From the NCBI GenBank assembly GCA_045541495.1, contig JAZQJE010000040.1, forward strand, positions 1 through 64,000: a stretch of 64,000 nucleotides of DNA, given 5' to 3'. The notes beneath the pieces were generated by a model. The model worked only from the letters and a program-made list of their open reading frames with translations. It did no database searches and was not told where the DNA came from. How positions within the stretch are numbered: the first letter of the stretch is position 1; every line of letters starts with the position of its first letter. The DNA comes from RGIG3009 sp045541495 (GTDB lineage Bacteria > Bacillota > Clostridia > Oscillospirales > Acutalibacteraceae). Position numbers and translations under genes: made by a program. Of the stretch, positions 43,701 through 52,805 are shown in pieces.

Positions 43701-44314
43701 AAAGGCCCGATCCGTTCTTCCAATTCCTGCAAAATGTCGCGCAAACGCAACAAATTATCTTCCGCGGCGTTTAAGCGGCGTTCCGCTTCATCTTTGCGGT
43801 GACGGTATTTGGAAATACCGGCGGCTTCTTCAAAGATCTCGCGGCGTTCTTCGGATTTGGAAGCCACAATATCGGTGATCTTGCCTTGTCCCACAATGGA
43901 ATAACCGTCACGACCGAGACCTGTATCCATAAACAAATAATGCACGTCTTTCATGCGAACAGTGGCATTATTCAACAAATATTCGCTTTCTCCCGAACGG
44001 TAGTACCGGCGGGTTACCTTTACGGTGTCGGAATCAAAATCCAGCAACCGATGACTGTTGTCGATGATCAGCGATACTTCAGCAAACCCCACCCCTTTAC
44101 GGGCAGAGGTACCGCTAAAAATCACGTCTTCCATGCGCGAACCGCGCAACGATTTCGAGGATTGTTCACCAAGCACCCAACGCACCGCATCACTGATATT
44201 GGATTTACCGCTACCGTTAGGGCCTACAACTGCCGTAATTCCACTGCCGAAAGACAGTACTGTCTTGTCGGGGAATGACTTAAACCCTTGAATTTCCAAC
44301 GATTTGAGTATCAT
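40727..44314 (-). CDS. smc: Chromosome segregation protein SMC
   Basis: 1,195 residues. The head has Walker A GPNGSGKSNISDAVRWVL near residue 32 and the C-terminal ABC signature LSGGEKSLVAIALLFAI with Walker B FCVLDEIEAALDD. Two long coiled coils (about 170-500 and 680-1020) flank a hinge (about 510-660, GIRGPVSRLIYAE...LTGGSHVKGAGLLSRR). It condenses and aligns chromosomes with ScpA and ScpB, which are not in this window. The ATG overlaps the radical SAM gene's stop by 4 bases. Confidence 0.97.
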   Translation of the reverse strand: MILKSLEIQGFKSFPDKTVLSFGSGITAVVGPNGSGKSNISDAVRWVLGEQSSKSLRGSRMEDVIFSGTSARKGVGFAEVSLIIDNSHRLLDFDSDTVKVTRRYYRSGESEYLLNNATVRMKDVHYLFMDTGLGRDGYSIVGQGKITDIVASKSEERREIFEEAAGISKYRHRKDEAERRLNAAEDNLLRLRDILQELEERIGPLKTQSEKAKKFLEFASEKKELEIGVWLHTIEHSRTTLRDLDAKLELARTQYDTAGTAIEQTDTEIEQIAEAARVLAVEMERLRNEKSRLEEEAVRCTGNAQLLRNDISHHLEDIERIQGEIEQSDLGNQRLEDEIRNRQEVIAKKRQQIADAQQQQLQLSDQWDVLLRSNDEFSGKIEELSRRAAECVAALSDIRVKTVTAESSLSEITLRLSQLTAAMTLRSAKRDDAVKEKTACDDDYRRLSDKIEELQNALKGYELRFNTRNAKLETAKAEADKIGLDVEEKSRRIRMLEEMERSMEGFSQSVKTIVKQAERGELRGIRGPVSRLIYAEGQYALAVETALGAAAQNIVCEREEDAKRGIAYLKDTKGGRATFLPLRSIKGNLLEEKGLQDEPGFVGIAASLVQYDSEYEQIACNLLGRIAVAEDLDYAVVIARKYGYRFRVVTLDGQVVNAGGSLTGGSHVKGAGLLSRRSEIERLEKERDVLAAKSEKAQEALKVLREETAAVQADILGTQGELSTAQEDRIRVEGELHRLDEVITACDTALTDVKRETAELEERASECRDIIESSAAETAEMIARRTEAETELVSLDGGRQKLTEERETLSERIADLKLAVVAFHKEIEAEESAIEEIRLRQADQAGAQTLLAGRIEELTRRNGELEAQAQLLEQQADVLRTEAQGTVAAVEQLSEQRLQGEARQTLLRQQSREKTDERECAGREVARLEEKCAAAQKETDDILRRLYEEYELTRYEAEELAKPIDDIGEATRRLTELKNKIRALGSVNVDAIEEYKEVSERYEFLSKQVQDVEISREELLKLIGELTVQMREMFIERFHQINQHFGTVFGELFDGGKAELSLTDPEDILHSGIEMKVQPPGKVILNLDALSGGEKSLVAIALLFAILKVAPSPFCVLDEIEAALDDVNVDRYAQYLRRMCDRTQFIVITHRRGTMEEADVLYGVTMQEKGVSKLLELRASEVEAKLGISGNAQER

Positions 44315-45321
44315 TCGATCACTTCCATTCTCATATCCTTAGGAGCTATCGCGGCATCGGCCGCGATCTGTATCCGATAGCCAAGCGCTCGCAATGCGCT
44401 GATATTTTCCTTTTGCTGTCCGATTGCCTGAGATAAGCGGGACGGATGGACAAATACCGTTGCCGCCACACAATCTTTGTCAAGAAACATGTTTTGCATA
44501 CGCTGTAATAACCGTCGGCTTTCACACCGTTCGCGGAACGCCGGATGAACAGGACCGGCGATGCAATGCGCCATCATATCTTGTTCGGCGTGCAATCCCA
44601 ACCGAATAACGGGTATTCCTTGTTCCTCTTCAAAAAAGGTGAGTAACCGAGCACATAAGGTAATGGTCTCATCTAATGTTTGCGGCCGGTAGTCTCCACG
44701 ACGATATTGCGCCGCCAGCGGTGTGTGGTCAATTACCAACGTGGGATAGATCCGCACGCAGGAAGGCATCAAAGCGGCCAATCGCCGCGCGGTCTCCATA
44801 GCCCCCTCATCGGTATCCCCCGCCAAGCCTGTCATCATTTGCAACCCTAATTGCAACCCTGCTTGTTGAATCAAGCGAGCAGCTTCTTCCACTTGCTGTG
44901 CCGTATGGCCGCGTCCGTTCTTTAAAAGCACGGCATCGTTCATACTTTGCGCGCCCAATTCCACGGTAGTAACACCGTGATGGCACAAAATTGATAGGAT
45001 CTCCTCGTCAATGGCATCGGGACGGGTCGATAAACGAATACCGCTGAATTTTCCACTTTGCACATAGGGATACGCGGCAGCTAAAAGTTCCCGCATATAC
45101 GCTCGCGGAATGGCGGTGAAACTGCCGCCGAAAAAGGCGATCTCCGCGTTTCTCGCATCCACGGTCATGGTGGCAAGCGCCCGCTCACAAGCAGCTGTCA
45201 CTTGCTCAGGTGTTAAGGGGTCTACCTTGCCTGCGATATGTCGTTGATTGCAGAAACTACACTGATGGGGGCATCCGGCATGGGGCACAAACAGAGCCAC
45301 ATTACAATGTCGATTGCTCAT
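44311..45321 (-). CDS. Elp3-like radical SAM protein
   Basis: 336 residues. The cluster motif is CPHQCSFCNQ (Cx4... with the CxxxCxxC-type ligands) near residue 17, followed by FFGGSFTAI, a RLSTRPDAID stretch and TTVELGAQSMND, all like the radical SAM domain of Elp3. The acetyltransferase domain of Elp3 is absent and the C-terminus ends in a short open region. Such proteins are common between rnc and smc in Clostridia. A tRNA-modifying or coenzyme-linked role is a guess; its substrate is not known. Confidence 0.85.
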   Translation of the reverse strand: MSNRHCNVALFVPHAGCPHQCSFCNQRHIAGKVDPLTPEQVTAACERALATMTVDARNAEIAFFGGSFTAIPRAYMRELLAAAYPYVQSGKFSGIRLSTRPDAIDEEILSILCHHGVTTVELGAQSMNDAVLLKNGRGHTAQQVEEAARLIQQAGLQLGLQMMTGLAGDTDEGAMETARRLAALMPSCVRIYPTLVIDHTPLAAQYRRGDYRPQTLDETITLCARLLTFFEEEQGIPVIRLGLHAEQDMMAHCIAGPVHPAFRERCESRRLLQRMQNMFLDKDCVAATVFVHPSRLSQAIGQQKENISALRALGYRIQIAADAAIAPKDMRMEVIE

Positions 45322-46016
45322 TGCAGATCATCATAACCCATGAGTTTCAAGGCTTCTTTGGCGGCCAATTGCTCGGCTTCTTTTTTGCTGCGGCCACGGC
45401 CCGTGCCGATAACATTGGAATTGAGATGGACTTCCATCACAAACTGCTTGTTATGGTCGGGACCAGACTCGCTTTTTAGTTCATATTCCAGCAATTCGCC
45501 GGGATTTTGCTGTACGATCTCTTGCAAGGCTGTTTTATAATCTTTAAACTGGGCGCGGCATTGTTGCGACCGTTCTTCTTCCAAAAAGGGAAGCAAAAAG
45601 GTTTCCACCGATTCCAGCCCGCCGTCCAGATAAACGGCGGCGATCACCGCTTCAAAAGCATCAGCTAAGATTGAGGGGCGCTTGGCACCGCCGTTTAAAC
45701 GTTCCCCTTTTCCCAACAACAAGCAATCACCCAATTGTAACTTATGAGCATACGAACAAAGCGCTTTTTCACATACCAACGAAGCGCGCAATTTGGTAAG
45801 TTCGCCTTCTGCACCGTTTTCCCACGTAAACAGATAGCGGGCAGTAATAAAACCCAACACAGAATCGCCTAAAAATTCCAAGCGCTCATTACTATCCAAA
45901 CCGCGATTACCCTCATTGGCATAAGAAGAGTGAGTCAAAGCATTTTCCAACAACCGTTCGTTATGAAAACGATATCCCATACGCTTCATTAAAAGTTGAT
46001 TGGTTTCCCGCATCAT
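45318..46016 (-). CDS. rnc: Ribonuclease III
   Basis: 232 residues. Cuts double-stranded RNA in rRNA and mRNA processing. The endonuclease domain has NERLEFLGDSVLGF near residue 45 with the catalytic acids, and ADAFEAVIAAVYLDGG. The dsRNA-binding domain is C-terminal (DYKTALQEIVQQ... GRGRSKKEAEQLAAKEAL). I chose ATG 46014-46016 with GAGGTG at 6 bases over the GTG three codons earlier. 4-base overlap with the radical SAM gene. Confidence 0.95.
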   Translation of the reverse strand: MMRETNQLLMKRMGYRFHNERLLENALTHSSYANEGNRGLDSNERLEFLGDSVLGFITARYLFTWENGAEGELTKLRASLVCEKALCSYAHKLQLGDCLLLGKGERLNGGAKRPSILADAFEAVIAAVYLDGGLESVETFLLPFLEEERSQQCRAQFKDYKTALQEIVQQNPGELLEYELKSESGPDHNKQFVMEVHLNSNVIGTGRGRSKKEAEQLAAKEALKLMGYDDLQ

Positions 46017-46030
46017 TCTGTTCACCTCAC

Positions 46031-46255
46031 TTATAAACGGTCTTCAAGATATCCTACGATGTCTTCGATGGTCTCAAAGGCGCGCAGGGCGGCGGTGGGA
46101 ATATCCACACCGTATATTTCGCCGAGGAACAGGGCGATCTCGTCCAGATCATCGGCGGTCAAATTCAGATCATCCAAGGTGGCCGCCATTTCAATATCCT
46201 CTTCGTTACAGCCGTAACGATCGGATAGCAGGGTCACCAAATAATTTAGTACCAT
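46031..46255 (-). CDS. Acyl carrier-like protein without the phosphopantetheine serine
   Basis: 74 residues, four-helix ACP-like pattern, sited between plsX and rnc where acpP normally lies. In ACPs the attachment site is DSL in DLGxDSLD. Here the aligned stretch is DLNLTADDLDEIALFLGEI, with Asp36 in place of Ser, and no Ser at the neighbouring positions. It should not carry a 4'-phosphopantetheine arm. The start is uncertain: the ATG at 46253-46255, or an in-frame GTG at 46270 that overlaps the plsX stop. Either it is a non-acylated structural partner or a decayed copy; a functional ACP must exist elsewhere. Confidence 0.75.
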   Translation of the reverse strand: MVLNYLVTLLSDRYGCNEEDIEMAATLDDLNLTADDLDEIALFLGEIYGVDIPTAALRAFETIEDIVGYLEDRL

Positions 46256-46259
46256 ACCT

Positions 46260-47285
46260 TTATTCGTCACTCTTTTCTGTGTCCGACGGAACAGTCAACG
46301 AAGCGGATATCTTCCCGATCACATCGGCGCCGGCAAATTCCGATGCCACGCGAATGGCGTTTTTAATGGCATAGGCTTTGGAATTGCCATGGGCTTTGAT
46401 CACCGGCTTGGCTACACCTAACAGCGGAGCACCGCCGGTTTCCGCGGTGGAAAGTTTTTTCTTTAAATTGTTGAGACCGGGTTTGATCATCAACGCCGCG
46501 ATCTTGGTGATAAGAGACGAGTAGAAAATGTCTTTCAGAAAACGAAGCAACATATCGATGGTGCCTTCCATGCCTTTCAACAACACATTACCGGCAAAAC
46601 CATCCGTCACCACCACATCCGCAGCGCCCGCAGGAACATCTCGCGCCTCGATATTACCGATGAAGTTCAGGTCACTGTCTTTGAGAAGCGCATAGGTTTC
46701 GTGTTGCAGTTCCCCGCCTTTATGCTCCTCGGTTCCCACGTTCAACAGGCCCACCGTGGCAAGTTGACCGGGACGTACCACTTCACTCATATAGATACTA
46801 CCCATACGAGCAAACTGTACCAACATATCGGCGCGGCAATCCACGTTGGCACCGGAATCCAACAACATAAACGGTGATTTCGCCGAGGGAACAATGGCCG
46901 CCAAAGCGGGACGGGAAATACCTTTAATGCGCTTGACAAGGAACGTCGCCCCCATCATCAACGCACCCGTACTGCCGGCCGATACAAAGGCATCTCCGCC
47001 GCCTTCGGCCAACAAACGCAACCCCACCGCCATGGAGCAATCTTTGTGTTCCCGCAAAATGGATTTGGGGATATCATTCATGGAAATCACGTCGGGCGCA
47101 TCCACGATGTCAATCCCCTCTAAAGACAAGGTCTGTTCTTTCGCGAGGCGGCGGATCTCTTCTTCGTTTCCTGTGAGTATGATCTCGCAACCGTAATCGC
47201 GCCGTGCTTCCACGGCACCTTTTATGATCTCTAACGGGGCATGGTCGCCACCGTATGCATCCACAATGATTTTCATGAATTTCAT
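46260..47285 (-). CDS. plsX: Phosphate acyltransferase PlsX
   Basis: 341 residues. Makes acyl-phosphate from acyl-ACP for membrane lipid synthesis. Motifs are IIVDAYGGDHAPLEII at the start, SAGSTGALMMGATFLVKRI near residue 105, DSGANVDCRA, VGLLNVGTEEHKGG, TDGFAGNVLLKG and GAPLLGVAKPVIKAHGNSKA. Two ATGs lie 9 bases apart; I keep the first. It precedes the ACP-like gene by 4 bases. The substrate it needs is acyl-ACP, which makes the loss of Ser in the neighbour odd. Confidence 0.95.
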   Translation of the reverse strand: MKFMKIIVDAYGGDHAPLEIIKGAVEARRDYGCEIILTGNEEEIRRLAKEQTLSLEGIDIVDAPDVISMNDIPKSILREHKDCSMAVGLRLLAEGGGDAFVSAGSTGALMMGATFLVKRIKGISRPALAAIVPSAKSPFMLLDSGANVDCRADMLVQFARMGSIYMSEVVRPGQLATVGLLNVGTEEHKGGELQHETYALLKDSDLNFIGNIEARDVPAGAADVVVTDGFAGNVLLKGMEGTIDMLLRFLKDIFYSSLITKIAALMIKPGLNNLKKKLSTAETGGAPLLGVAKPVIKAHGNSKAYAIKNAIRVASEFAGADVIGKISASLTVPSDTEKSDE

Positions 47286-47292
47286 CTGCCTT

Positions 47293-48600
47293 TCATCTAA
47301 CGATAGTATCTAACAAGGTCAGGGCTCGATCTGCCAACGCGGCATAACGTTCACGCTTGTCCCGAATGTGCTCGGCAAGAGACGGTAAAATGCCGAAATT
47401 GGCACCCATGGGTTGAAAGTCCGTCACCGTTTCATCAACAACATGGTGCATAAGTGCCCCTATCATGGTTTCCATAGGTAAAATAAGCGGTACTTCCCCG
47501 TGTAAGGCGCGAACGGCGTTTTTGCCTGCCATGATACCGGATGCCGCCGATTCCATATATCCTTCCACGCCTGTCATTTGACCGGCAAAGAACAGGTGTG
47601 GAGCAGTTTTCAGTCGCAGATCTGCCGTTAACAAACGGGGAGAATCCAAAAACGTGTTGCGATGCATCACGCCGTAGCGGACAAATTCCGCGTTTTTCAA
47701 GGCGGGAATCAGCGAAAAAACCCGCTTTTGTTCCGAAAATTTCAAATTTGTCTGAAATCCTACTAAATTATATAAGGTTCCGTCGGTATTTTCCGTGCGC
47801 AACTGCAAGACTGCCCACGGACGATGCCCCGTGCGGGGATCCCGCAATCCCACCGGTTTCATAGGGCCGAAACGGATAGAATCCGCACCGCGTTTGGCTA
47901 AGATCTCAATGGGCATACATCCCTCATATACCTTGGGTTTATCAAAACTGTGAAGGAGAGCGGTCTCCGCTTCCACAAGGGCGGCATGAAACTGCTCGTA
48001 TTCCTCTTTGTTGAGAGGGCAGTTGATATAATCCCCTTCCCCGCTTTCTTCGCGGTCATAGCGGGAAGCGCGGAACGCACTGTTCATATCCACGCTGTCA
48101 GCTGTGACAATGGGCGCCGCGGCATCGTAAAAACTAAGCCCTTCGCCGCAGTGGGCGGCAATATCCGTCGCTAACGCATCCGCCGTGAGCGGACCCGTAG
48201 CCACGACCGTCATACCGCTTTCAGGCAGGGCGGTCACCAATCGGTTTTCTACCGTGATGAGCGGATGTTCGTGTATCCGTCGAGTCACTTCATCGGAAAA
48301 TCGATCCCGATCCACCGCCAAAGCACCGCCTGCAGGAACAGCACAATTGCGGGCAACTGACACACATAACGATCCCAATCGCGCCATTTCTTCCTTTAAC
48401 AGGCCCGCCGCGCTATCAATTCGCGCGGCTTTAAGGGAGTTGGAACATACCAATTCCGCCAACGCGGGTCGATGATGAGCGGGGGTATAGTGAGTGGGTT
48501 TCATTTCCACAAGCGTAACGGGGATATCGGCATTGGCGATTGCCCACGCGGCTTCGCAACCCGCTAAACCGCCGCCGATCACCGTAATGGTTTTATTCAT
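47293..48600 (-). CDS. trmFO: Folate-dependent tRNA m5U54 methyltransferase
   Basis: 435 residues. An FAD protein using methylene-THF to methylate U54 of tRNA. N-terminal ITVIGGGLAGCEAAWAIA is the dinucleotide fold. HRPALAELVCSNSLKA, YINCPLNKEEYEQFHAAL, GCMPIEILAKRG and FAGQMTGVEGYMESAASG are family marks. It overlaps topA by 8 bases, the usual topA-trmFO (gid) order. Confidence 0.96.
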   Translation of the reverse strand: MNKTITVIGGGLAGCEAAWAIANADIPVTLVEMKPTHYTPAHHRPALAELVCSNSLKAARIDSAAGLLKEEMARLGSLCVSVARNCAVPAGGALAVDRDRFSDEVTRRIHEHPLITVENRLVTALPESGMTVVATGPLTADALATDIAAHCGEGLSFYDAAAPIVTADSVDMNSAFRASRYDREESGEGDYINCPLNKEEYEQFHAALVEAETALLHSFDKPKVYEGCMPIEILAKRGADSIRFGPMKPVGLRDPRTGHRPWAVLQLRTENTDGTLYNLVGFQTNLKFSEQKRVFSLIPALKNAEFVRYGVMHRNTFLDSPRLLTADLRLKTAPHLFFAGQMTGVEGYMESAASGIMAGKNAVRALHGEVPLILPMETMIGALMHHVVDETVTDFQPMGANFGILPSLAEHIRDKRERYAALADRALTLLDTIVR

Positions 48601-50692
48601 GTTTCTTTCCTTTTTTCGCCGCTTGTTCGTAACCGCAGTTGTCGGTCAAACACAGATACGTGCTGCCGCCGCGACCGGTCTTTTTAAACAAAGGTTTACC
48701 GCAATTCGGGCAGGTCTTGGACATCGGTTCATGCCACGTGGCAAAATCGCAACGGGGATAATTCTCACAACCGAAAAACTTGCGATTACTCTTGGATTTA
48801 CGCGCTACCACAGTGCCGCCGCATTTGGGGCAAATACCGGGCGTAACGCTCACAAGAGGTTTGGTATTCTTACAATCGGGATATCCGGGACAAGCAAGAA
48901 ATTTTCCGAAACGACCGCTTTTGATCACCATGCGTTTTCCACATTTGTCACAGATCACATCGGATTCTTCATCGGGAACACGGATCCGTTCGCCTGACAA
49001 AGATTCTTCGGCTTTCGCCAATGTTTGAGAAAATCCGTCATAGAATGTATGCATGATCTGCACCCAATCCCGATCTCCCGATTCCACACTGTCCAGTTGC
49101 CGTTCCATATTAGCGGTAAATTCCGTATCCACGATCTCGGGGAATTGCTCTTTCATTAGCCGCGTGGTCACTTCACCAAGCGTCGTTGGTTTTAACGATT
49201 TGCCGTCTCGTTCGATGTATTCCCGATTCAGAATGGTACTGATGGTCGGTGCGTAGGTGGACGGACGACCAATGCCGTTTTCTTCCAACGCTTTGATGAG
49301 TGTTGCCTCGGTGTAACGGGCAGGGGGTTGTGTGAAGTGTTGACTTCCCTGCAGATCATGCAAAGACAGAATATCTCCTTCGTTTAACGGGGGTAAGGTG
49401 ACATCGTTATCATCTTCTTCATCCTTGCCTTCTACATACAACACCGTATACCCTTCAAAGCGGACGGTATGACCCGATGCCTTAAACCGATAATCGCCGG
49501 CAGCAACAGTCACTTGACAGGTATCTTGTATGGCATTGGCCATCAAACTGGCAATAAACCGTTCCCAGATCAATTTATATAACCGATATTGATCGGAAGT
49601 CAGGAACGCTTTCACTTTATCGGGGGATAGGGACGGATCGGACGGACGGATGGCCTCATGGGCATCCTGCGCGCCACCGCGGGATTTATAATACCGCGCT
49701 TTTTCTGGCAGATATTCCGCGCCGTATCGTCCGCGAATATAGGCGTTGCCGTCCCGACGGGCATCTTCAGAAATGCGCAACGAATCGGTACGCATATAGG
49801 TGATCAGACCCATGGCACCCATACTTCCCAGTTCAACACCTTCGTATAATTCCTGCGCCGCTTTCATGGTACGGCGAGAAGAAAAGCCCAATTTTCGGCT
49901 AGCTTCCTGTTGCATGGTAGAGGTGATAAACGGCGGCGCGGGCGATACTTTGCGAACACCGCGTTTCACGATTTCCACCACGAATTTTTCAAGACGAACC
50001 GCCTCTAAAACACGGTCGGCCTGTTCTTTATTTTTGATCTTCAACTTGCCCTTGGCCGTACCGTACAAACGGGCGGGAAAAGGCCTCCCCTTGCCGTCCG
50101 ACGACAGCAACGCGTCGATGTTCCAGTATTCTTCGCTGACAAAAGCGCGAATCTCTTCTTCCCGATCCACTACAATACTGACCGCCGCCGATTGGACACG
50201 CCCTGCGGACAGACCTTTACGCACTTTTTTCCACAAGAACGGACTCAAACGATAGCCAACAATGCGATCCAATGCGCGGCGGGCTTGCTGAGCGTTCACA
50301 AGATCCATATTCACCTGACGAGGCGCGGCCATGCCTTGGGTCACACCCGTTTTGGTGATCTCGTTAAACGTTACGCGATTGCAGTCGTTCAAATCGGTTT
50401 TCAATAATTGCGCCAAATGCCACGATATGGCTTCGCCCTCGCGGTCTGGGTCGGTTGCCAAAATCACACCATCGCATTGAGCCGCCATGGATTTCAGTTG
50501 ACGGATCAAAGCGGATTTGCCGGCTATATCCACATATTTCAATTTGAAATCGTGGTCCACATCTACACCCAGTAAACTTTTGGGAAGATCGCGGATATGA
50601 CCCATAGAAGCCACTACTTCGTAGCCGCTTCCTAAATACTTTTGAATAGTTTTGGCTTTTGCGGGGGATTCCACAATAACCAGCTTCGACAT
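48593..50692 (-). CDS. topA: DNA topoisomerase I
   Basis: 699 residues. Type IA enzyme that relaxes negative supercoils. N-terminal Toprim (KLVIVESPAKAKTIQKYLG), the acid triad DPDREGEAISWHL, the catalytic Tyr in GLITYMRTDSLRIS near residue 298, and three C-terminal zinc fingers (CDKCGKRMVIKSG..., CPKCGG..., CPNCGKP...). Start ATG at 50690-50692 follows AGGTGAAGTGA. Complete by length and motifs. Confidence 0.97.
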   Translation of the reverse strand: MSKLVIVESPAKAKTIQKYLGSGYEVVASMGHIRDLPKSLLGVDVDHDFKLKYVDIAGKSALIRQLKSMAAQCDGVILATDPDREGEAISWHLAQLLKTDLNDCNRVTFNEITKTGVTQGMAAPRQVNMDLVNAQQARRALDRIVGYRLSPFLWKKVRKGLSAGRVQSAAVSIVVDREEEIRAFVSEEYWNIDALLSSDGKGRPFPARLYGTAKGKLKIKNKEQADRVLEAVRLEKFVVEIVKRGVRKVSPAPPFITSTMQQEASRKLGFSSRRTMKAAQELYEGVELGSMGAMGLITYMRTDSLRISEDARRDGNAYIRGRYGAEYLPEKARYYKSRGGAQDAHEAIRPSDPSLSPDKVKAFLTSDQYRLYKLIWERFIASLMANAIQDTCQVTVAAGDYRFKASGHTVRFEGYTVLYVEGKDEEDDNDVTLPPLNEGDILSLHDLQGSQHFTQPPARYTEATLIKALEENGIGRPSTYAPTISTILNREYIERDGKSLKPTTLGEVTTRLMKEQFPEIVDTEFTANMERQLDSVESGDRDWVQIMHTFYDGFSQTLAKAEESLSGERIRVPDEESDVICDKCGKRMVIKSGRFGKFLACPGYPDCKNTKPLVSVTPGICPKCGGTVVARKSKSNRKFFGCENYPRCDFATWHEPMSKTCPNCGKPLFKKTGRGGSTYLCLTDNCGYEQAAKKGKKHE

Positions 50693-50743
50693 TCACTTCA
50701 CCTATTCTCTTCTATACATCAGACCGTATGGCCTTCGGTTTTC

Positions 50744-51946
50744 CTATTTCGAATATACTTGTCCCGGATGGTTACGTATACATCCGTAGATCTCCAATTC
50801 CGTAAGCACGGAAAAGATCTCACCAAGGGGCAATCCCGTTTGTTCCAGAATTTGTTCGGGCGAAACGGGCGTTTCGCTTAAAGCGTCATAGACACGCCGA
50901 CAGGCATCGGACACGCCAGCAGGCAACGACGGAACTGTGACAACGGAAACAGGTTTCGTTTCCGTTTCTTGTTCTGTTGGGTGTGGCTTTTCCACCGGTG
51001 CGAAACGCCGAAAATACTCGCTGTAAGCTTGTTGCGCTCTGTCGGCTTCTTCCTCGTTCAGCATATCCCCGCAACGGACTTGATATTCTTGCAAAATATC
51101 CGACGGAGCAGTCACCGCCACGGCGCCGTCACGAATCAATCGGTTACCGCCTTGGCTAAACGGTGACAAAATGGAACCGGGAACAGAAAACACGTCTTTC
51201 CCCTGATCACGCGCCAATCGTGCTGTCATCAATGCCCCACTACGACGCGGTGCTTCCACCACGCAAACGCCCCAAGATAAACCACTGATAAGGCGATTGC
51301 GCACTTGAAAAACACCGGGACCAACTTCCGTACCGGGCGGATATTCGCTGATGAGCGCACCGCCCTGTTTCACGATGTTTTCTCGCATAAAACGATTGAC
51401 CACCGGATAGTTTATATCTAAACCGCAGGCCTGTACGGCAACTGTTACACCGCCGCCGTACAACGCACCTTCGTGAGCGGCACGATCGATCCCTTTGGCA
51501 CCGCCGCTGATAACCAAACACCCCGCGGCCGCAAGACCTGCCGCTATCCCGCCTGCCGCCTCTAAACCGTATGGTGTACATTTCCGTGTGCCCACAACAC
51601 CGATCACCGGCATACGTTCCAAATCGGGCAAAACGCCTCTGCCGTACAAAGCCAACGGTGGGGAATACAACTGTTTGAACGGTGTCGGATAGTCGGGACT
51701 GTCCGGCGTTAAGATCCAACCGTTTTGTTTTAGAGCTCGCTCAGCTAAGGTTTTTACACCATCAAGATCTTTATTGCATAATGCTTCCAACGTGTTATCC
51801 GGTACGCCCACATAGCGAAAATCCGCACGTTCGGCACGATAAATCTCTTCCACCGTGGAAAATTTGCGAAACAACCGCGGTACGGTGGCGGTGCCTTGAT
51901 GGATAGCGGCTTGTAACCACATCCAATACAGGGTGGTATCATTCAT
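50744..51946 (-). CDS. dprA: DNA processing protein DprA
   Basis: 400 residues. Loads RecA on incoming single-stranded DNA in transformation. The Rossmann-like core has VVGTRKCTPYGLEAAGGIAA, ISGGAKGIDRAAHEGAL, LISEYPPGTEVGPGVFQVRNRLISGLS and VPGSILSPFSQGGNRLIRDGA, with a C-terminal winged-helix-like domain. ATG 51944-51946 (MNDTTLYWM) lies about 11 bases after AAAGGA; an upstream ATG abuts that site. It overlaps the end of the methyltransferase gene. Presence alone does not show competence. Confidence 0.94.
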   Translation of the reverse strand: MNDTTLYWMWLQAAIHQGTATVPRLFRKFSTVEEIYRAERADFRYVGVPDNTLEALCNKDLDGVKTLAERALKQNGWILTPDSPDYPTPFKQLYSPPLALYGRGVLPDLERMPVIGVVGTRKCTPYGLEAAGGIAAGLAAAGCLVISGGAKGIDRAAHEGALYGGGVTVAVQACGLDINYPVVNRFMRENIVKQGGALISEYPPGTEVGPGVFQVRNRLISGLSWGVCVVEAPRRSGALMTARLARDQGKDVFSVPGSILSPFSQGGNRLIRDGAVAVTAPSDILQEYQVRCGDMLNEEEADRAQQAYSEYFRRFAPVEKPHPTEQETETKPVSVVTVPSLPAGVSDACRRVYDALSETPVSPEQILEQTGLPLGEIFSVLTELEIYGCIRNHPGQVYSK

Positions 51947-52742
51947 GGTCTGCCGCATCCTTTCGCGTCATTTCCCAAAAAACGATGCCCGCCGCCATGG
52001 AAGCGTTCAGCGATTCCGCTCTCCCGCGCATGGGGATAGTGGCGCGAACCGTACAAGTTTCCACAACACTCGCCGACAATCCGTTGCCTTCGTTACCGAT
52101 AACGGCGATTGTTCCGGTTCCCATGGAAAGAGATTGAACGGGAACAGCCGTATCGTCCACAACACAGGCAACTGTTGTAAAGCCTTGTTCGGCAAGGCGA
52201 GGCAACAGTGCACATAAATTTCCGACGGAATATAGCGGCAAGCGGAATACACCGCCCATACTGCTGCGAAGAACTTTGGGGTTATACGGATCACAACAAC
52301 CGTCGGACAGCAACAGGCCATCCAATCCAAAAGCTTCTGCCGTACGGATCATGGTGCCCAAATTACCGGGATCTTGCACCGTTTCCAACGCCGCGTAACG
52401 GCCGATAGAAAGCGGTTTATCCGTCAGTAACAGGGGTTCCGACATAACACAGATGCAAAACACACCTTGAGGCGCATTGGTATCGGCGATATACGCGGCC
52501 AACCCGTCGGTGATTTCATAGGCAGGGGCCTCGGCGCAGACCGCCGCGGTTTGAGCGGGGTATTGCTGACGGGCGTGAGCCGTATACAATACGGTCTCGA
52601 TTACAACACCGGAGCGGGCCGCATCTTCACATAAACGAGCGCCTTCCAACACAAAACGGCCCATTCGGCGACGGTGTTTTCCGTCTGTCAACAGGTGCCG
52701 ATATTCGCGGATAAAACGATTATCGCGGCTGGTAATCTCCAC
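51939..52742 (-). CDS. TrmH-family RNA 2'-O-methyltransferase
   Basis: 267 residues. SPOUT fold: VLEGARLCEDAARSG in the N-terminal binding part, ETVQDPGNLGTMIRTAEAFG, SSMGGVFRLPLY, IAVIGNEGNGLSASV and IPMRGRAESLNASMAAGI. It differs in the N-terminus from rlmB near 26 kb, so the target site is uncertain. The start is a GTG at 52740-52742 (VEITSRDNRF), 5 bases after GGGAGGAT; a longer frame with ATG overlaps that site and the rplT terminator. B. subtilis ysgA lies in a similar place. Confidence 0.88.
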   Translation of the reverse strand: MEITSRDNRFIREYRHLLTDGKHRRRMGRFVLEGARLCEDAARSGVVIETVLYTAHARQQYPAQTAAVCAEAPAYEITDGLAAYIADTNAPQGVFCICVMSEPLLLTDKPLSIGRYAALETVQDPGNLGTMIRTAEAFGLDGLLLSDGCCDPYNPKVLRSSMGGVFRLPLYSVGNLCALLPRLAEQGFTTVACVVDDTAVPVQSLSMGTGTIAVIGNEGNGLSASVVETCTVRATIPMRGRAESLNASMAAGIVFWEMTRKDAADHE

Positions 52743-52762
52743 AAGCGATCCTCCCCACTCTA

Positions 52763-52796
52763 CGAACAAACGCCCGTAGGCAATGCCGACGGGCGT
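52763..52796 (-). terminator. Hairpin after rplT, probable terminator
   Basis: ACGCCCGTCGGCA with ATTGCCTACGGGCGT forms a strong stem just after the rplT stop, but the T-run that follows is short (TTTGTT). Partial read-through into the methyltransferase gene is likely. Confidence 0.6.
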
Positions 52797-52805
52797 AAGT
52801 ACAGC

